From: Endomychus coccineus
Lineage: Eukaryota; Arthropoda; Insecta; Coleoptera; Endomychidae
Direction: 5' to 3'
NCBI GenBank assembly: GCA_958510875.1
Contig: OY294068.1
Location: 70,906,633-70,970,632 of the forward strand
DNA: 64,000 nucleotides
The stretch's first letter is position 1; each line of letters begins with the position of its first letter. Both the position numbers and the translations under genes were made by a program. Of this stretch, positions 12,930-24,506 are shown in pieces. The notes under the pieces were generated by a model that was given only the letters and a program-made list of their open reading frames with translations, was not told where the DNA came from and did not search any database.

Positions 12930-13045
12930 TCATACCTGCCCTGAAGATGCCACCTGTAATGGTTGGCGAAACGCCGGCATCAAGTCGTGCTAGTGTGACG
13001 CGGAATCCACCAGGAAGCCAAGAATTTTCAATACTTCTATGGTTT
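12930..13045 (+). repeat. Penelope-type terminal repeat with hammerhead-like motif
   Basis: Contains CCTGAAGATGCCACCTGTAA, then TGGTTGGCGAAAC, then CGGCATCAAGTCG and GACGCGGAATCCACCAGGAA. CTGAAGA fits the hammerhead CUGANGA box; GCCACC and GGTTGGC can pair as stem II with one bulge; GAAA follows; the next inverted segment ends ATC, an allowed NUH cleavage triplet. The stem III pairing is imperfect here (a C-A mismatch that a decayed CpG would explain). PLE terminal repeats are known to carry hammerhead ribozymes. Confidence 0.6.
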
Positions 13046-13262
13046 TGCGCCATAAGAACCTATGTAAGCGAACGGTAACGGATTTTTACGCTTCCACGCG
13101 ACTCGATTCAGCGAGCCCTAGTCTGCCATAGCCTTTAGGTGGAACTTCTAATAAGAATAACATTATCTGATTTATATGACGTATAGTTTCCAATGTAGAA
13201 ATATTTAATTTTACAAAACAAGACCTTATAAGAACGTATACTATTCAATTTCTTTGTTTCAG

Positions 13263-13474
13263 GTATTCAGCACGCAGTAGGAGGATTGGCATCAAAACCA
13301 GAAAGAGATTTACTTATGCAAGATTTTATGACCGTAGAAACAACAAATTTTCCAAGTGAGGGTTCGAATCATACACCTGCTCATCATTACTCCGAATTTA
13401 GGTTTAAAAATTATGCCCCAATAGCATTTAGATATTTTAGAGACTTATTTGGAATTCAACCTGACGATTTTTTA
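13263..13474 (+). CDS. PIP5K: PIP5K, first visible exon (N-terminal part of lipid-kinase domain)
   Basis: PIP5K phosphorylates PI4P on the 5-position to make PI(4,5)P2 at the plasma membrane. This exon follows a CTTTGTTTCAG acceptor and enters in phase 1. It encodes [20 protein letters not shown], then [20 protein letters not shown], then [20 protein letters not shown], the well conserved start of type I PIPK kinase domains. It ends DDFL at a GTAAGT donor in phase 0. The family normally has further N-terminal sequence before this point, so the gene starts outside what I can identify. The reading frame is open with no lesions. The downstream intron (13475-20386) is nearly 7 kb and is filled by satellite DNA. 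Confidence 0.96.
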
Positions 13475-14838
13475 GTAAGTACAATTTTCTACTCAATCTT
13501 ATATGTTGAATGAATCACGCTCCAAAATTAATATAAGCAAACGGTTTTCATTATAAAGTTTTTACAGGAAAACTATACCAGGAGGAACTCAATTAATGAA
13601 AAAAAAATATTTCGTGATAATCGAGAGTTCCTATAAAGCAGGATATCTAGAAGTAACGATAATGAAAATTGTTAATGAACGTAGAACTATAATCATTGTA
13701 CCTAAGTTTCATGTTTGTGACGTGGTTGAGCAATGTTCATTTAGTCTGTCTTACGCGCAATTTGTGGAAACAGAAAACTCATTGACATATTTTCTGATTG
13801 AAAAAAATTGACATCGATATACTTCGAATTTGACGTAGGAATCAAGCAACAAAAGCTTATTAGCTTCCTTATAATGTTATATAGAATACGTTCAGAGATA
13901 TCGCATTTATTTGTGATTCCCGGCAAAGAAAAATGAAATTTTTGCTCAAAAATGGAAATCGGCAACTTCCTCCGTTGATATACCACAACTTCTAGGCATA
14001 AATTTCGAAAAACTGAAGAAGGTAATTTATCAAAATTGTTCCTCTTATTTTGAGTTATCGCATTATAGGTAATACGTATCAATTCGAATCTTCGTTTTGG
14101 TATTTTTGAGCGGTACTTTGATTATAATTAAAATCTGTTTTAGAATTATTTCAGTCACAAACGAAAAGTAATAATTTCAATTTGATATTAATTATAGTGA
14201 AATGTGGATAAGACATTGTTTAATAGGCTGCAATTATGAATGTTTCGATTAATATAACAATTAGAAAATCCGTGGAATACGCATGAAACATTTCCTAGCT
14301 TAGTTACGTTGGGAAACATTTTTGTAAATTATCTTTCTTCGAAATCTCGTTAGGAACCGGATATACTATTAGTATACGAGAGCAGCACTAAAAAATCCCC
14401 ACCTGACTTCTATACCTAGAGCCGATGGCAAAAAAGGTACACCATTTGCATAAAGTTGTAATACAAGAAATCATATTGTAAGATTTCTTGGATACAAAAC
14501 ACCAACTAATTCGTTTCGAACACTTTTATTATTCCAAAATTTTAGGTCAGAGGTCGCTGCGCATGTCCGAACGGTTAAGACGGATAGGGTGAGTGTGCCA
14601 AATCGGCTCATGCTATCGCTACGCTTACGCCGTTTTTCGCATAAGTCGATAAAGAGCGCGCACCGTAGTCTATCTAGTTGCGTGAGCTCGATTCCGCTAG
14701 GTAGAAACCAACAACGTACCGTATGAACCGATTTGAGGATATTCTCTTTTCATTAAATTTGTTAATTTTCAAACAAAATTGCATATTTGATCTGAACTGG
14801 TCAGCATTTCAAATCGCAATGTGAGTACAGCTGGCAAC
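13475..14838. other. Intron sequence with a tRNA-like SINE scrap
   Basis: Intron of PIP5K. The frames at 13596 and 13741 have no recognisable content. Near 14570-14600 GTCCGAACGGTTAAGACGG resembles the D-arm/A-box of Ser/Leu-type tRNAs, and AGCTCGATTCCGC near 14687 resembles a B-box, about 110 bases later. That is too far apart for a tRNA gene but compatible with a decayed tRNA-derived SINE. Confidence 0.4.
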
Positions 14839-17800
14839 GATCTATCGAACTGCTGGAATAATCGATTATTTCATTCAGATTAAACAATTAATCGTATCAT
14901 ATGCTTTGCTTCGATTAATTAATAATTAAATGATAATTCACTCATTAATCGACAGCAGCACCGCAAATTGTATGAAAAATATTTTTCAATGTTCTGTCAG
15001 AACCCTGTTCAGTGTTACTGTGAAAGACATCTCTGCATATTAAATATATACGTGTGCTGACTATTTATAACCAGAAAAAACACAACGATCTATCGAACCG
15101 CTGGAATAATCGATTATTCCATTCAGATTAAACAGTTAATCGTATCATATGCTTTGCTTCGATTAATTAATAATTAAATGATTATTCACTCATTAATCGA
15201 CAGCAGCACCGCAAATTGTATGAAAAATATTTTTCAATGTTCTGTCAGAACCCTGTTCAGTGTTACTGTGAAAGACTTCTCTGCATATTAAATATATATG
15301 TGTGCTGACTATTTATAACCAGAAAAAACACAACGATCTATCGAACCGCTGGAATAATCGATTATTTCATTCAGATTAAACAATTAATCGTATCATATGC
15401 TTTGCTTCGATTAATTAATAATTAAATGATTATTCACTCATTAATCGACAGCAGCACCGCAAATTGTATGAAAAATATTTTTCAATGTTCTGTCAGAACC
15501 CTGTTCAGTGTTACTGTGAAAGACTTCTCTGCATATTAAATATATACGTGTGCTGACTATTTATAACCAGAAAAAACACAACGATCTATCGAACCGCTGG
15601 AATAATCGATTATTTCATTCAGATTAAACAATTAATCGTATCATATGCTTTGCTTCGATTAATTAATAATTAAATGATTATTCACTCATTAATCGACAGC
15701 AGCACCGCAAATTGTATGAAAAATATTTTTCAATGTTCTGTCAGAACCCTGTTCAGTGTTACTGTGAAAGACTTCTCTGCATATTAAATATATACGTGTG
15801 CTGACTATTTATAACCAGAAAAAACACAACGATCTATCGAACCGCTGGAATAATCGATTATTTCATTCAGATTAAATAATTAATCGTATCATATGCTTTG
15901 CTTCGATTAATTAATAATTAAATGATTATTCACTCATTAATCGACAGCAGCACCGCAAATTGTATGAAAAATATTTTTCAATGTTCTGTCAGAACCCTGT
16001 TCAGTGTTACTGTGAAAGACTTCTCTGCATATTAAATATATACGTGTGCTGACTATTTATAACCAGAAAAAACACAACGATCTATCGAACCGCTGGAATA
16101 ATCGATTATTTCATTCAGATTAAACAATTAATCGTATCATATGCTTTGCTTCGATTAATTAATAATTAAATGATTATTCACTCATTAATCGACAGCAGCA
16201 CCGCAAATTATATGAAAAATATTTTTCAATGTTCTGTCAGAACCCTGTCCAGTGTTACTGTGAAAGACTTCTCTGCATATTAAATATATATGTGTGCTGA
16301 CTATTTATAACCAGAAAAAACACAACGATCTATCGAACCGCTGGAATAATCGATTATTTCATTCATATTAAACAATTAATCTTATCATATGCTTTGCTTC
16401 GATTAATTAATAATTAAATGATTATTCACTCATTAATCGACAGCAGCACCGCAAATTGTATGAAAAATATTTTTCAATGTTCTGTCAGAACCCTGTTCAG
16501 TGTTACTGTGAAAGACTTCTCTGCATATTAAATATATATGTGTGCTGACTATTTATAACCAGAAAAAACACAACGATCTATCGAACCGCTGGAATAATCG
16601 ATTATTTCATTCATATTAAACAATTAATCGTATCATATGCTTTTCTTCGATTAATTAATAATTAAATGATTATTCACTCATTAATCGACACCAGCACCGC
16701 AAATTGTATGAAAAATATTTTTAATGTTCTGTCAGAACCCTGTTCAGTGTTACTGTGAAATACTTCTCTGCATATTAAATATATACGTGTGCTGACTATT
16801 TATAACCAGAAAAAACACAACGATCTATCGAACCGCTGGAATAATCGATTATTTCATTCAGATTAAACAATTAATCATATCATATGCTTTGCTTCGATTA
16901 ATTAATAATTAAATGATTATTCACTCATTAATCGACAGCAGCACCGCAAATTGTATGAAAAATATTTTTCAATGTTCTGTCAGAACCCTGTTCAGTGTTA
17001 CTGTGAAAGACTTCTCTGCATATTAAATATATATGTATGCTGACTATTTATAACCAGAAAAAACACAACGATCTATCGAACCGCTGGAATAATCGATTAT
17101 TTCATTCATATTAAACAATTAATCGTATCATATGCTTTGCCTCGATTAATTAATAATTAAATGATTACTCATTAATCGACAGCAGCACCGCAAATTGTAT
17201 GAAAAATATTTTTCAATGTTCTGTCAGAACCCTGTTCAGTGTTACTGTGAAAGACTTCTCTGCATATTAAATATATATGTGTGCTGACTATTTATAACCA
17301 GAAAAAAAAAACGATCTATCGAACCGCTGGAATAATCGATTATTTCATTCATATTAAACAATTAATCGTATCATATGCTTTGCTTCGATTAATTAATAAT
17401 TAAATGATTATTCACTCATTAATCGACAGCAGCACCGCAAATTGTATGAAAAATATTTTTCAATGTTCTGTCAGAACCCTGTTCAGTGTTACTGTGAAAT
17501 ACTTCTCTGCATATTAAATATATACGTGTGCTGACTATTTATAACCAGAAAAAACACAACGATCTATCGAACCGCTGGAATAATCGATTATTTCATTCAG
17601 ATTAAACAATTAATCGTATCATATGCTTTGCTTCGATTAATTAATAATTAAATGATTATTCACTCATTAATCGACAGCAGCACCGCAAATTGTATGAAAA
17701 GTATTTTTCAATGTTCTGTCAGAACCCTGTTCAGTGTTACTGTGAAAGACTTCTCTGCATATTAAATATATATGTGTGCTGACTATTTATAACCAGAAAA

Positions 17801-19287
17801 AACACAACGATCTATCGAACCGCTGGAATAATCGATTATTTCATTCATATTAAACAATTAATCGTATCATATGCTTTGCTTCGATTAATTAATAATTAAA
17901 TGTTTATTCACTCATTAATCGACAGCAGCACCGCAAATTGTATGAAAAATATCTTTCAATGTTCTGTCAGAACCCTGTTCAGTGTTACTGTGAAAGACTT
18001 CTCTGCATATTAAATATATATGTGTGCTGACTATTTATAACCAGAAAAAACACAACGATCTATCGAACCGCTGGAATAATCGATTATTTCATTCATATTA
18101 AACAATTAATCGTATCATATGCTTTGCTTCGATTGATTAATAATTAAATGATTATTCACTCATTAATCGACAGCAGCACCGCAAATTGTATGAAAAATAT
18201 TTTTCAATGTTCTGTCAGAACCCTGTTCAGTGTTACTGTGGAAGACTTCTCTGCGTATTAAATATATACGTGTGCTGTCTATTTATAACCAGAAAAAACA
18301 CAACGATCTATCGAACCGCTGGAATAATCGATTATTTCATTCATATTAAACAATTAGTCGTATCATATGCTTTGCTTCGATTAATTAATAATTAAATGAT
18401 TATTCACTCATTAATCGACAGCAGCACCGCAAATTGTATGAAAAATATCTTTCAATGTTCTGTCAGAACCCTGTTCAGTGTTACTGTGAAAGACTTCTCT
18501 GCATATTAAATATATATGTGTGCTGACTATTTATAACCAGAAAAAACACAACGATCTGTCGAACCGCTGGAATAATCGATTATTTCATTCATATTAAACA
18601 ATTAATCGTATCATATGCTTTGCTTCGATTAATTAATAATTAAATGATTATTCACTCATTAATCGACACCAGCACCGCAAATTGTATGAAAAATATTTTT
18701 CAATGTTCTGTCAGAACCCTGTTCAGTGTTACTGTGAAAGACTTCTCTGCATATTAAATATATATGTGTGCTGACTATTTATAACCAGAAAAAACACAAC
18801 GATCTATCGAACCGCTGGAATAATCGATTATTTCATTCATATTAAACAATTAATCGTATCATATGCTTTGCTTCGATTAATTAATAATTAAATGATTATT
18901 CACTCATTAATCGACAGCAGCACCGCAAATTGTATGAAAAATATTTTTCAATGTTCTGTCAGAACCCTGTTCAGTGTTACTGTGAAAGACTTCTCTGCGT
19001 ATTAAATATATACGTGTGCTGTCTATTTATAACCAGAAAAAACACAACGATCTATCGAACCGCTGGAATAATCGATTATTTCATTCAGATTAAACAATTA
19101 ATCGTATCATTTGCTTTGCTTCGATTAATTAATAATTAAATGATTATTCACTCATTAATCGACAGCAGCACCGCAAATTGTATGAAAAATATTTTTCAAT
19201 GTTCTGTCAGAACCCTGTTCAGTGTTACTGTGAAAGACTTCTCTGCATATAAAATATATACGTGTGCTAACTATTTATAACCAGAAA
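14839..19287 (+). repeat. Intronic satellite array, 18 monomers of about 248 bp
   Basis: Head-to-tail monomers start with GATCTATCGAACCGCTGG at 14839, 15087, 15335, 15583, 15831, 16079, 16327, 16575, 16822, 17070, 17313, 17561, 17809, 18057, 18305, 18553, 18801 and 19049. Spacing is 248 in almost every case; the exceptions, 247 and 243, are explained by small deletions. Monomers are nearly identical, so the array is young or actively homogenised. Two diagnostic sites (CATTCAGAT or CATTCATAT; TATACGTG or TATATGTG) alternate with period three over monomers 6-17. Each monomer carries the palindrome TAATCGATTA and several further TAAT cores. The array ends at CCAGAAAAAATACGG. The 69-residue open frames in two monomers are not conserved across the array and are not genes. 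Confidence 0.97.
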
Positions 19288-19798
19288 AAATACGGTTGTC
19301 CTTATGGTTCAATAAAATATCGTAATTCCATTTGAAAAAATGGTGATTGATGTTAGAAATACCACTCGAAACGGAGCTACCGCGCCCAAAAACTACGGTT
19401 CCTATTTTCACTACTTTAAAGCGATCTGCAAAATAAAAAGATGTTCTGGAGCAAAAATTCATACACCATAGTATTTTTCATCACATTTTACGAAAGTTGT
19501 CCCCACGATAACACGATAAACAAAAAGTCCTATCATATTTAAATTTTGATAAAAACGTCGTATGCTGTTTGGTTTCAAACCCCTATTATCGTGTTATAGA
19601 TACACCCTTTTCTGATTGGTTGAGAAAATTTTAAAAAAATACCCAAAATATACATTAAAACGATTCAAAATTTTTTATAGTAAATCTAAGTTAATTTAAA
19701 GCTGCTTTTACCCAAAAAAAACAAAATCGTTCAACAAAAACAATTTTAGAAGGAAACTTAACAATAACATCGTACATTAAAAAGTTTATAACGAAATG

Positions 19799-19862
19799 CG
19801 CTGTGATCTAGGGGATAGGATACCTGGCTCCCGCTCAGTAGAGCCAGAAGCGGAAATACTGT
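19799..19862 (+). pseudogene. tRNA-Glu-like pseudogene or SINE head (copy 1)
   Basis: GCGCTGTGATCTAGGGGATAGGATACCTGGCTC resembles the 5' half of tRNA-Glu (TGGTCTAGTGG-TAGGATACCTGGC in animals). The 3' half is scrambled and no B-box remains, so it cannot be a working tRNA. Confidence 0.5.
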
Positions 19863-20037
19863 TTTTGTAAATTTTCTTAAAAACCTTGATTTGAATATTA
19901 TTTAGTTGTGTTCATAACTACCAAAGTATACATTGAATCGATTCAAAACAAAATCGTTCAATAAATACAACAACAAAGACAATTATTGGAGTAAACTTGA
20001 AAATAACATCGTATATTAACAAGCTTATAACAAAAGG

Positions 20038-20110
20038 CGCTGTGGTCTAGAGGATAGGATACCTGGCTTCCTCAGTAAACTCTGGTTCGATTCCCCGAAA
20101 AGGAAAATCT
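20038..20110 (+). pseudogene. tRNA-Glu-like pseudogene or SINE head (copy 2)
   Basis: TGGTCTAGAGGATAGGATAC followed by CTGGCTTC is a close match to the tRNA-Glu D-arm and anticodon arm start, and GGTTCGATTCC is an intact B-box. The acceptor ends (GGCGCTG against the bases after the T-arm) do not pair and the anticodon stem is damaged, which argues for a tRNA-derived SINE or pseudogene. It may still recruit RNA polymerase III because both internal promoter boxes are present. Confidence 0.55.
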
Positions 20111-20386
20111 TTTTTTTTACATATTCTTATAAACATTGATTTGAAAACTGTTTAGTTGTTACACACATGTTATGGGTTCCTTATAGCATGTGAAACAATT
20201 ACATAAAAATCAGTAAACAAATCAAATGATTTGCGAAGAATAACTTTCCCACGCACACTACTTTTATCTATTCTCCAAGCGGCAACATATTTCTAGTTAA
20301 TAAATAATATACAATGTTTTGAATCAAAAACGAGATATTTCACTTATGATGATAAATAAAATTGGTTATTTCTCTAATAATTTTAG

Positions 20387-20528
20387 ATGTCAATGTGTGA
20401 TACGCCGTTACGAGAGTTATCGAATCCTGGTGCAAGTGGTTCCATATTTTATTTAACTAGCGACGATGAATTTATTATTAAGACTGTACAACATAAAGAA
20501 GGGGAATTTCTACAAAAGTTATTAGCAG
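20387..20528 (+). CDS. PIP5K: PIP5K, exon with the ATP-binding lysine
   Basis: It follows a TAATTTTAG acceptor, enters in phase 0 and leaves in phase 1 at a GTCAGT donor. It encodes [20 protein letters not shown], then [18 protein letters not shown], then LQKLLAG. GASGS is the glycine-containing nucleotide-binding loop. The Lys of FIIKTV is the conserved ATP-phosphate-binding lysine of PIP kinases. All are intact. Confidence 0.96.
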
Positions 20529-22960
20529 GTCAGTACCTAATTAAGATTTAGTATTCCATAAAGTCAATAAAAAACTAATATAACACAAATGCATATAGTA
20601 TGCATATATATTGACAATTGTTTCTCCACATTGACATCCCCGGAATGATATATCATATGTGGTGAAACGTGTGGGTGCTCAATCAATTATTGTTATTTAA
20701 ATGTTTATTCACATTGTATCATCTAACTTCTAAATGAAAGTAAACAGCGGAACTCAACAATTATTCAGTAAGAAGCTTTTAACGATTTAGTATGTCATTC
20801 GAAGCATGTGGACCATCTTATTCCATTTTGTTGGGCCATGTATTTATTTGAAAAGAAATATATTCACCACTTCCTCTTATTGAAATTGATACTTGCTCCT
20901 TGCTCTTGCAATCCTTCTCGCATTCTACTGAAACCAATAATGCTATGATCTGAAAAATTTCAGAATTTCAAACCAAATCTTGAAAGGTGTATATGGAAAT
21001 AGGTATTGGGGAGATGTGTTATCAAGTTATGTTCACATTCTTATTCTTATTACTTATTGTGACTGAACTAACCTATCACTTTTATTTGTACTTACCACAG
21101 ACGCAAAATCACTGCAATATGTTGGATTAGGCGAAAATGAGATTTAATGAAAAGGGTTGATTTAGAAATATATAAGAACCGTGATGATGTCATTGAATGA
21201 GTACTGTCAAGAGTAATTGTCAATCATAGTAACACTCTAACCTACACTCCTCACTTCAAAACGATTGAAGTTTAGATGAATGTGCTTGAATAGATGATCT
21301 ATAGCGGATCATCGAATCACATTGTGTTCATGAATGATCCATTATCCTTTCAGAGGTTTATATTTATATGTTAAAAATATAACGGGAACAATGGAAAAAT
21401 AAGCTATATTTTGTTTGTTTTGAGCAACTAGAACTTTTTTGTAAGTTGTTATATCTTAGGATCTGAAACTTATTTCCTAATAAGAAAAATGATTGGGTGA
21501 AAACCACCCCTAAACTTCAAAAATAAAAATTACCGAAGAACAGAATGAATTAATAATGTCCAATGACAATGTGTGTGAATATCAAAAGTATAAATTCATG
21601 GTTATTCCTTTATAATTGAAAATATGAGATTCCACCGCCAAACGAGCAATATCGTAATTTGATAAAACGAGACGCGAACCCCTTTTTTTCGATCATATCT
21701 CTTTTGAAATTGACGCTAAAAATAATCCCAAAAAAGATTTTTGAAGCTCTTTTAATTCTGTTCAAGGTCAGGTCAAAACCGTACAGAGTGTCAGTTTTTC
21801 TATATTCAAATGCGTCAATTAATAAAAAATCCTCTGAGCTAACATCAAACACTCTTATTAACTTTATCAAAAAAATTAGTAAACAACATTTTTCTTGGTT
21901 TATTACCATAATTTTTTAACTAATAACATTCACCTAAGATATTCCCAGCCAAGTTATCTAACCTTAAGGCCAACTAATTTATTTTTCATAATTTTTGAAA
22001 ATACGTAGAGTTTGAAATGTTGACCGTATGCATATTAATTAGAACTTACAAAAACACGATTTGTAAAAAACAATTCTATTTGGAATTTACGGGAACCAAA
22101 AAACGGGCGCTTTTTTGTGTAATTTTTTTTATTTCCTTTTTATGTTTCTTGAGTTTGCAGATATCGAAATTTGCCAATAGATGATTTCAAGCTACTTTAT
22201 TAAGCTTCAATTTGGCTCAAGGCGTATGTTATGAGGTTTTAACTGTAGTTATGTCTGTTTGAAGAGCGTGACCTTTACAGGGCTACGTTCAAATGCATCT
22301 AACATTAACGGTATCGCGGCAACGATGAGCTAAAAAGCTGGGTTATTTTTATTTCATAAGCTAATTTTTGTTATGACAAACTTTTTCGAAAATGTGATCC
22401 TCTTTGAGTAAGTTGCTTAAAACCTTGGTGGTGGAATTCGACGATCTACAAGTTCTGATTGTCAATTTTTATCTTCAAAATCCCTGAGGTGGGGTGAAAC
22501 TCAGGCCCAAAGGAAAATCGCTCTTATTCCTTTTTAATATTTCATATTTGGCCCATTTTAAATCAAACTATCCACAAATGTTCGAAGTAAAATCTCCAAG
22601 TGAGTACTAACATTTCGATGTAGTTTGGTTTACACACTAATATGAGTGAAATTATAGAATTGCAATGAAAACATCGTAAATTTAATCGTTTTTGTCTTTC
22701 TATCTCCAATATTAATATTTTCACATTGCTCCAGTGGCCAATATTGAATTTAAGGGTAGGAATCGAAACTTTTTGTTTTAATGACTTATAACTAACAGCA
22801 AGCAGGGGCAGTAGTATCGATAGCTCTTGTTTTAGAGTTTTATACAATTTGTGGGTTCAAGGCATATCTAATCTAAGAAATGGGTTTTCTATTCCCTATT
22901 CTAAGCTATAAATCTGACTTCCCTCCCCCATCATGAATTCTAATAAGTTCTATGTTTCAG
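20529..22960. other. PIP5K intron, no gene seen
   Basis: Open frames at 21610-21919 on both strands and 22563-22847 have no family resemblance. Parts near 21480-21540 (ACCACCCCTAAACTTC) and 22470-22510 (CCTGAGGTGGGGTGAAAC) look like distant inverted partners of an old foldback element, too diverged to define. Confidence 0.45.
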
Positions 22961-23136
22961 GATATTATATGAACCTTAATCAAAATCCTAGAACGTTGTT
23001 ACCAAAATTTTTTGGACTTTATTGTTATCAGTGTAATAGTAAAAATGTGAGATTAGCAATTATGAATAATTTATTACCTAGTGCAATACAAATGCATCAG
23101 AAATATGATCTCAAAGGAAGTACCTACAAGAGGAAG
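22961..23136 (+). CDS. PIP5K: PIP5K, exon with DLKGS motif
   Basis: It follows a CTATGTTTCAG acceptor, enters in phase 1 and leaves in phase 0 at GTATGT. It encodes [20 protein letters not shown], then [20 protein letters not shown], then [23 protein letters not shown] is a signature of phosphatidylinositol phosphate kinases. There are no lesions. Confidence 0.96.
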
Positions 23137-24506
23137 GTATGTATCAAACAGTTTTATTTTAAAAACAAGGTATTAAACTTCTATCATTCGTTCAGGATAG
23201 TTCAAATTGAAATTGCGTGTCATTTTCATTACAACTCTCATTGGATTAACATATGCAACTATTGAGGTTGTTATGTCCAGCGTGGGCACTTCAGTATTGG
23301 AGCCTGAGCTATGGCAAGGATGAGAATGTATAATTCGTTTACGAGTCTATCAGGGCACAAACACAAAGCAAAGTAGAGGACTTGATAGCATTGTATGTTT
23401 CGTGCTTAAAATGGGTCAGTTCTGTACTGATTTGAAACTACAGTCGAGATGTAAAACCAGATCGAAAATAGGGGTAGGATACAAAGCTATTTCCAGAGGT
23501 GGTTTGATAGGGACAGGTCCAAGACCGACGTGGGTTATGAGAGGGCAAATATGGCGAAGGACTAAAGGGATGTGGCTGCATTTTCATCTTAGAAATAGAA
23601 ATAAATGATGGTGATGTTGCAATGTTCATGAGAAGGGATTGAACTTTGATATCCTGGCTGTGCTGAAAACACTTTTGCTTTAGTTATGGACGGCCTTGAA
23701 GTACGCTCTGTTCTATGAGGACAGAACAAACCAACTTCAATTCAGGTGGCAAAACAATAAACAAGCGTACATATTCTGGAATTGGTGCGGGGATTCACCC
23801 ATTAGGATAATAAGTCTTACAGGTTAATGGATCCTAGTGTTCTTGAAAAAAATGAGGTGGTGGTTGGGAAATGATAACCGGGATGCCAAACTTTGTTGGT
23901 TAATAATGGTGTTATTTATAACAACCCTGTAATGCTGAATGATAAACCGTCTTACATAAACGAGGGCAAGATATTTGCCTACGGTGCTTTATGGTGACTT
24001 CGCACAATGGATGTCAGGGTTTTGAGGAGTCGCCCATGCAATACCTATGTTTGTAAGATTAGTGCCTCTATTGAGGATTCGTATAATTTGTTTTCCGCAT
24101 AAATAGCACTGCCTCCTGTTCCTGTATCTTTTTAATACCAGATATTTTTCTATCGAACAGCGAAGTTGTGGAATTCTTTGCCTAGTGAGGTCTCATCCCC
24201 ATAACCTACTATAACTTAAGTAATAGACGTAAAACTTAAGTTTGGGTCTGAAAATATAAGAATTTCGTTTCATTTTGGCCTAATGTTCGTAATTAGAAAT
24301 GAATACTATAAAACAAGATAAATTGTTCCAACTAAATTAATATATTTTGAATGTGTGAGCTTATCTTTCGGAGCTATTATTTATTTTAACGTAGTTTTTA
24401 AAATTATTATTTAGTGCTGTTTTAGCGCTTTGCGCAGTCGATTTTCAAATAGTGCATGAAAATAATTTAAACACAATCACTTGAGAATGATTATTTGTTC
24501 TTCTAG
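23137..24506. other. PIP5K intron with a LINE scrap
   Basis: At 24145-24215 TCTATCGAACAGCGAAGTTGTGGAA and TTTGCCTAGTGAGGTCT match the 3' end of the LINE family at 6950-8340 and 34215-34850. 23390-23830 is locally richer in G but its open frames are not recognisable. Confidence 0.5.

Larger units (their letters stand above)
11300..13045 (+). mobile_element. Penelope-like element (PLE) with RT and GIY-YIG relics between inverted terminal repeats
   Basis: The coding order is diagnostic of Penelope-like retroelements: a reverse transcriptase followed by a GIY-YIG endonuclease. A terminal-repeat copy lies downstream in + orientation (about 12930-13045), and another lies upstream in opposite orientation (about 11320-11440). 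Both contain the shared segment read as ATGGTTGGCGAAAC on the + strand of the 3' copy. Inverted, partly truncated terminal repeats are a known habit of PLEs. The coding region is broken by stops and frameshifts, so the copy is dead. Terminal-repeat fragments of the same family recur at 35225-35450 and, degenerate, at 6035-6125. Confidence 0.85.
19660..20160 (+). repeat. Diverged tandem duplication, about 240 bp per unit, each with a tRNA-Glu-like box
   Basis: The first unit (AATATACATTAAAACGATTC ... AACATCGTACATTAAAAAG ... CCTGGCTC) and the second (AGTATACATTGAATCGATTC ... AACATCGTATATTAACAAG ... CCTGGCTTC) align along their whole length with many differences. Both end in A/T-rich tails after the tRNA-like part. 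Confidence 0.7.

Noticed and set aside
1..13262. Upstream PIP5K exon
   Set aside because: Searched by eye for coding sequence ending in an ...IMGSIQLG-type segment before a phase-1 donor; none could be supported.
18186..19139. Two 69-residue proteins (MYEKYFSMFCQNP...) in the satellite
   Set aside because: The frame is closed in the other monomers by simple changes, so these are chance frames in repeat units.
14839..19287. CRISPR array
   Set aside because: The repeats are 248 bp and directly adjacent with no unique spacers, and the context is eukaryotic; this is satellite DNA.
20038..20110. Functional tRNA-Glu gene
   Set aside because: The acceptor stem does not pair and the anticodon arm is disrupted, although A- and B-box-like sequences are present.
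21610..21919. Overlapping genes on opposite strands
   Set aside because: Both frames are low-complexity and unrecognised; more likely an old repeat arm.
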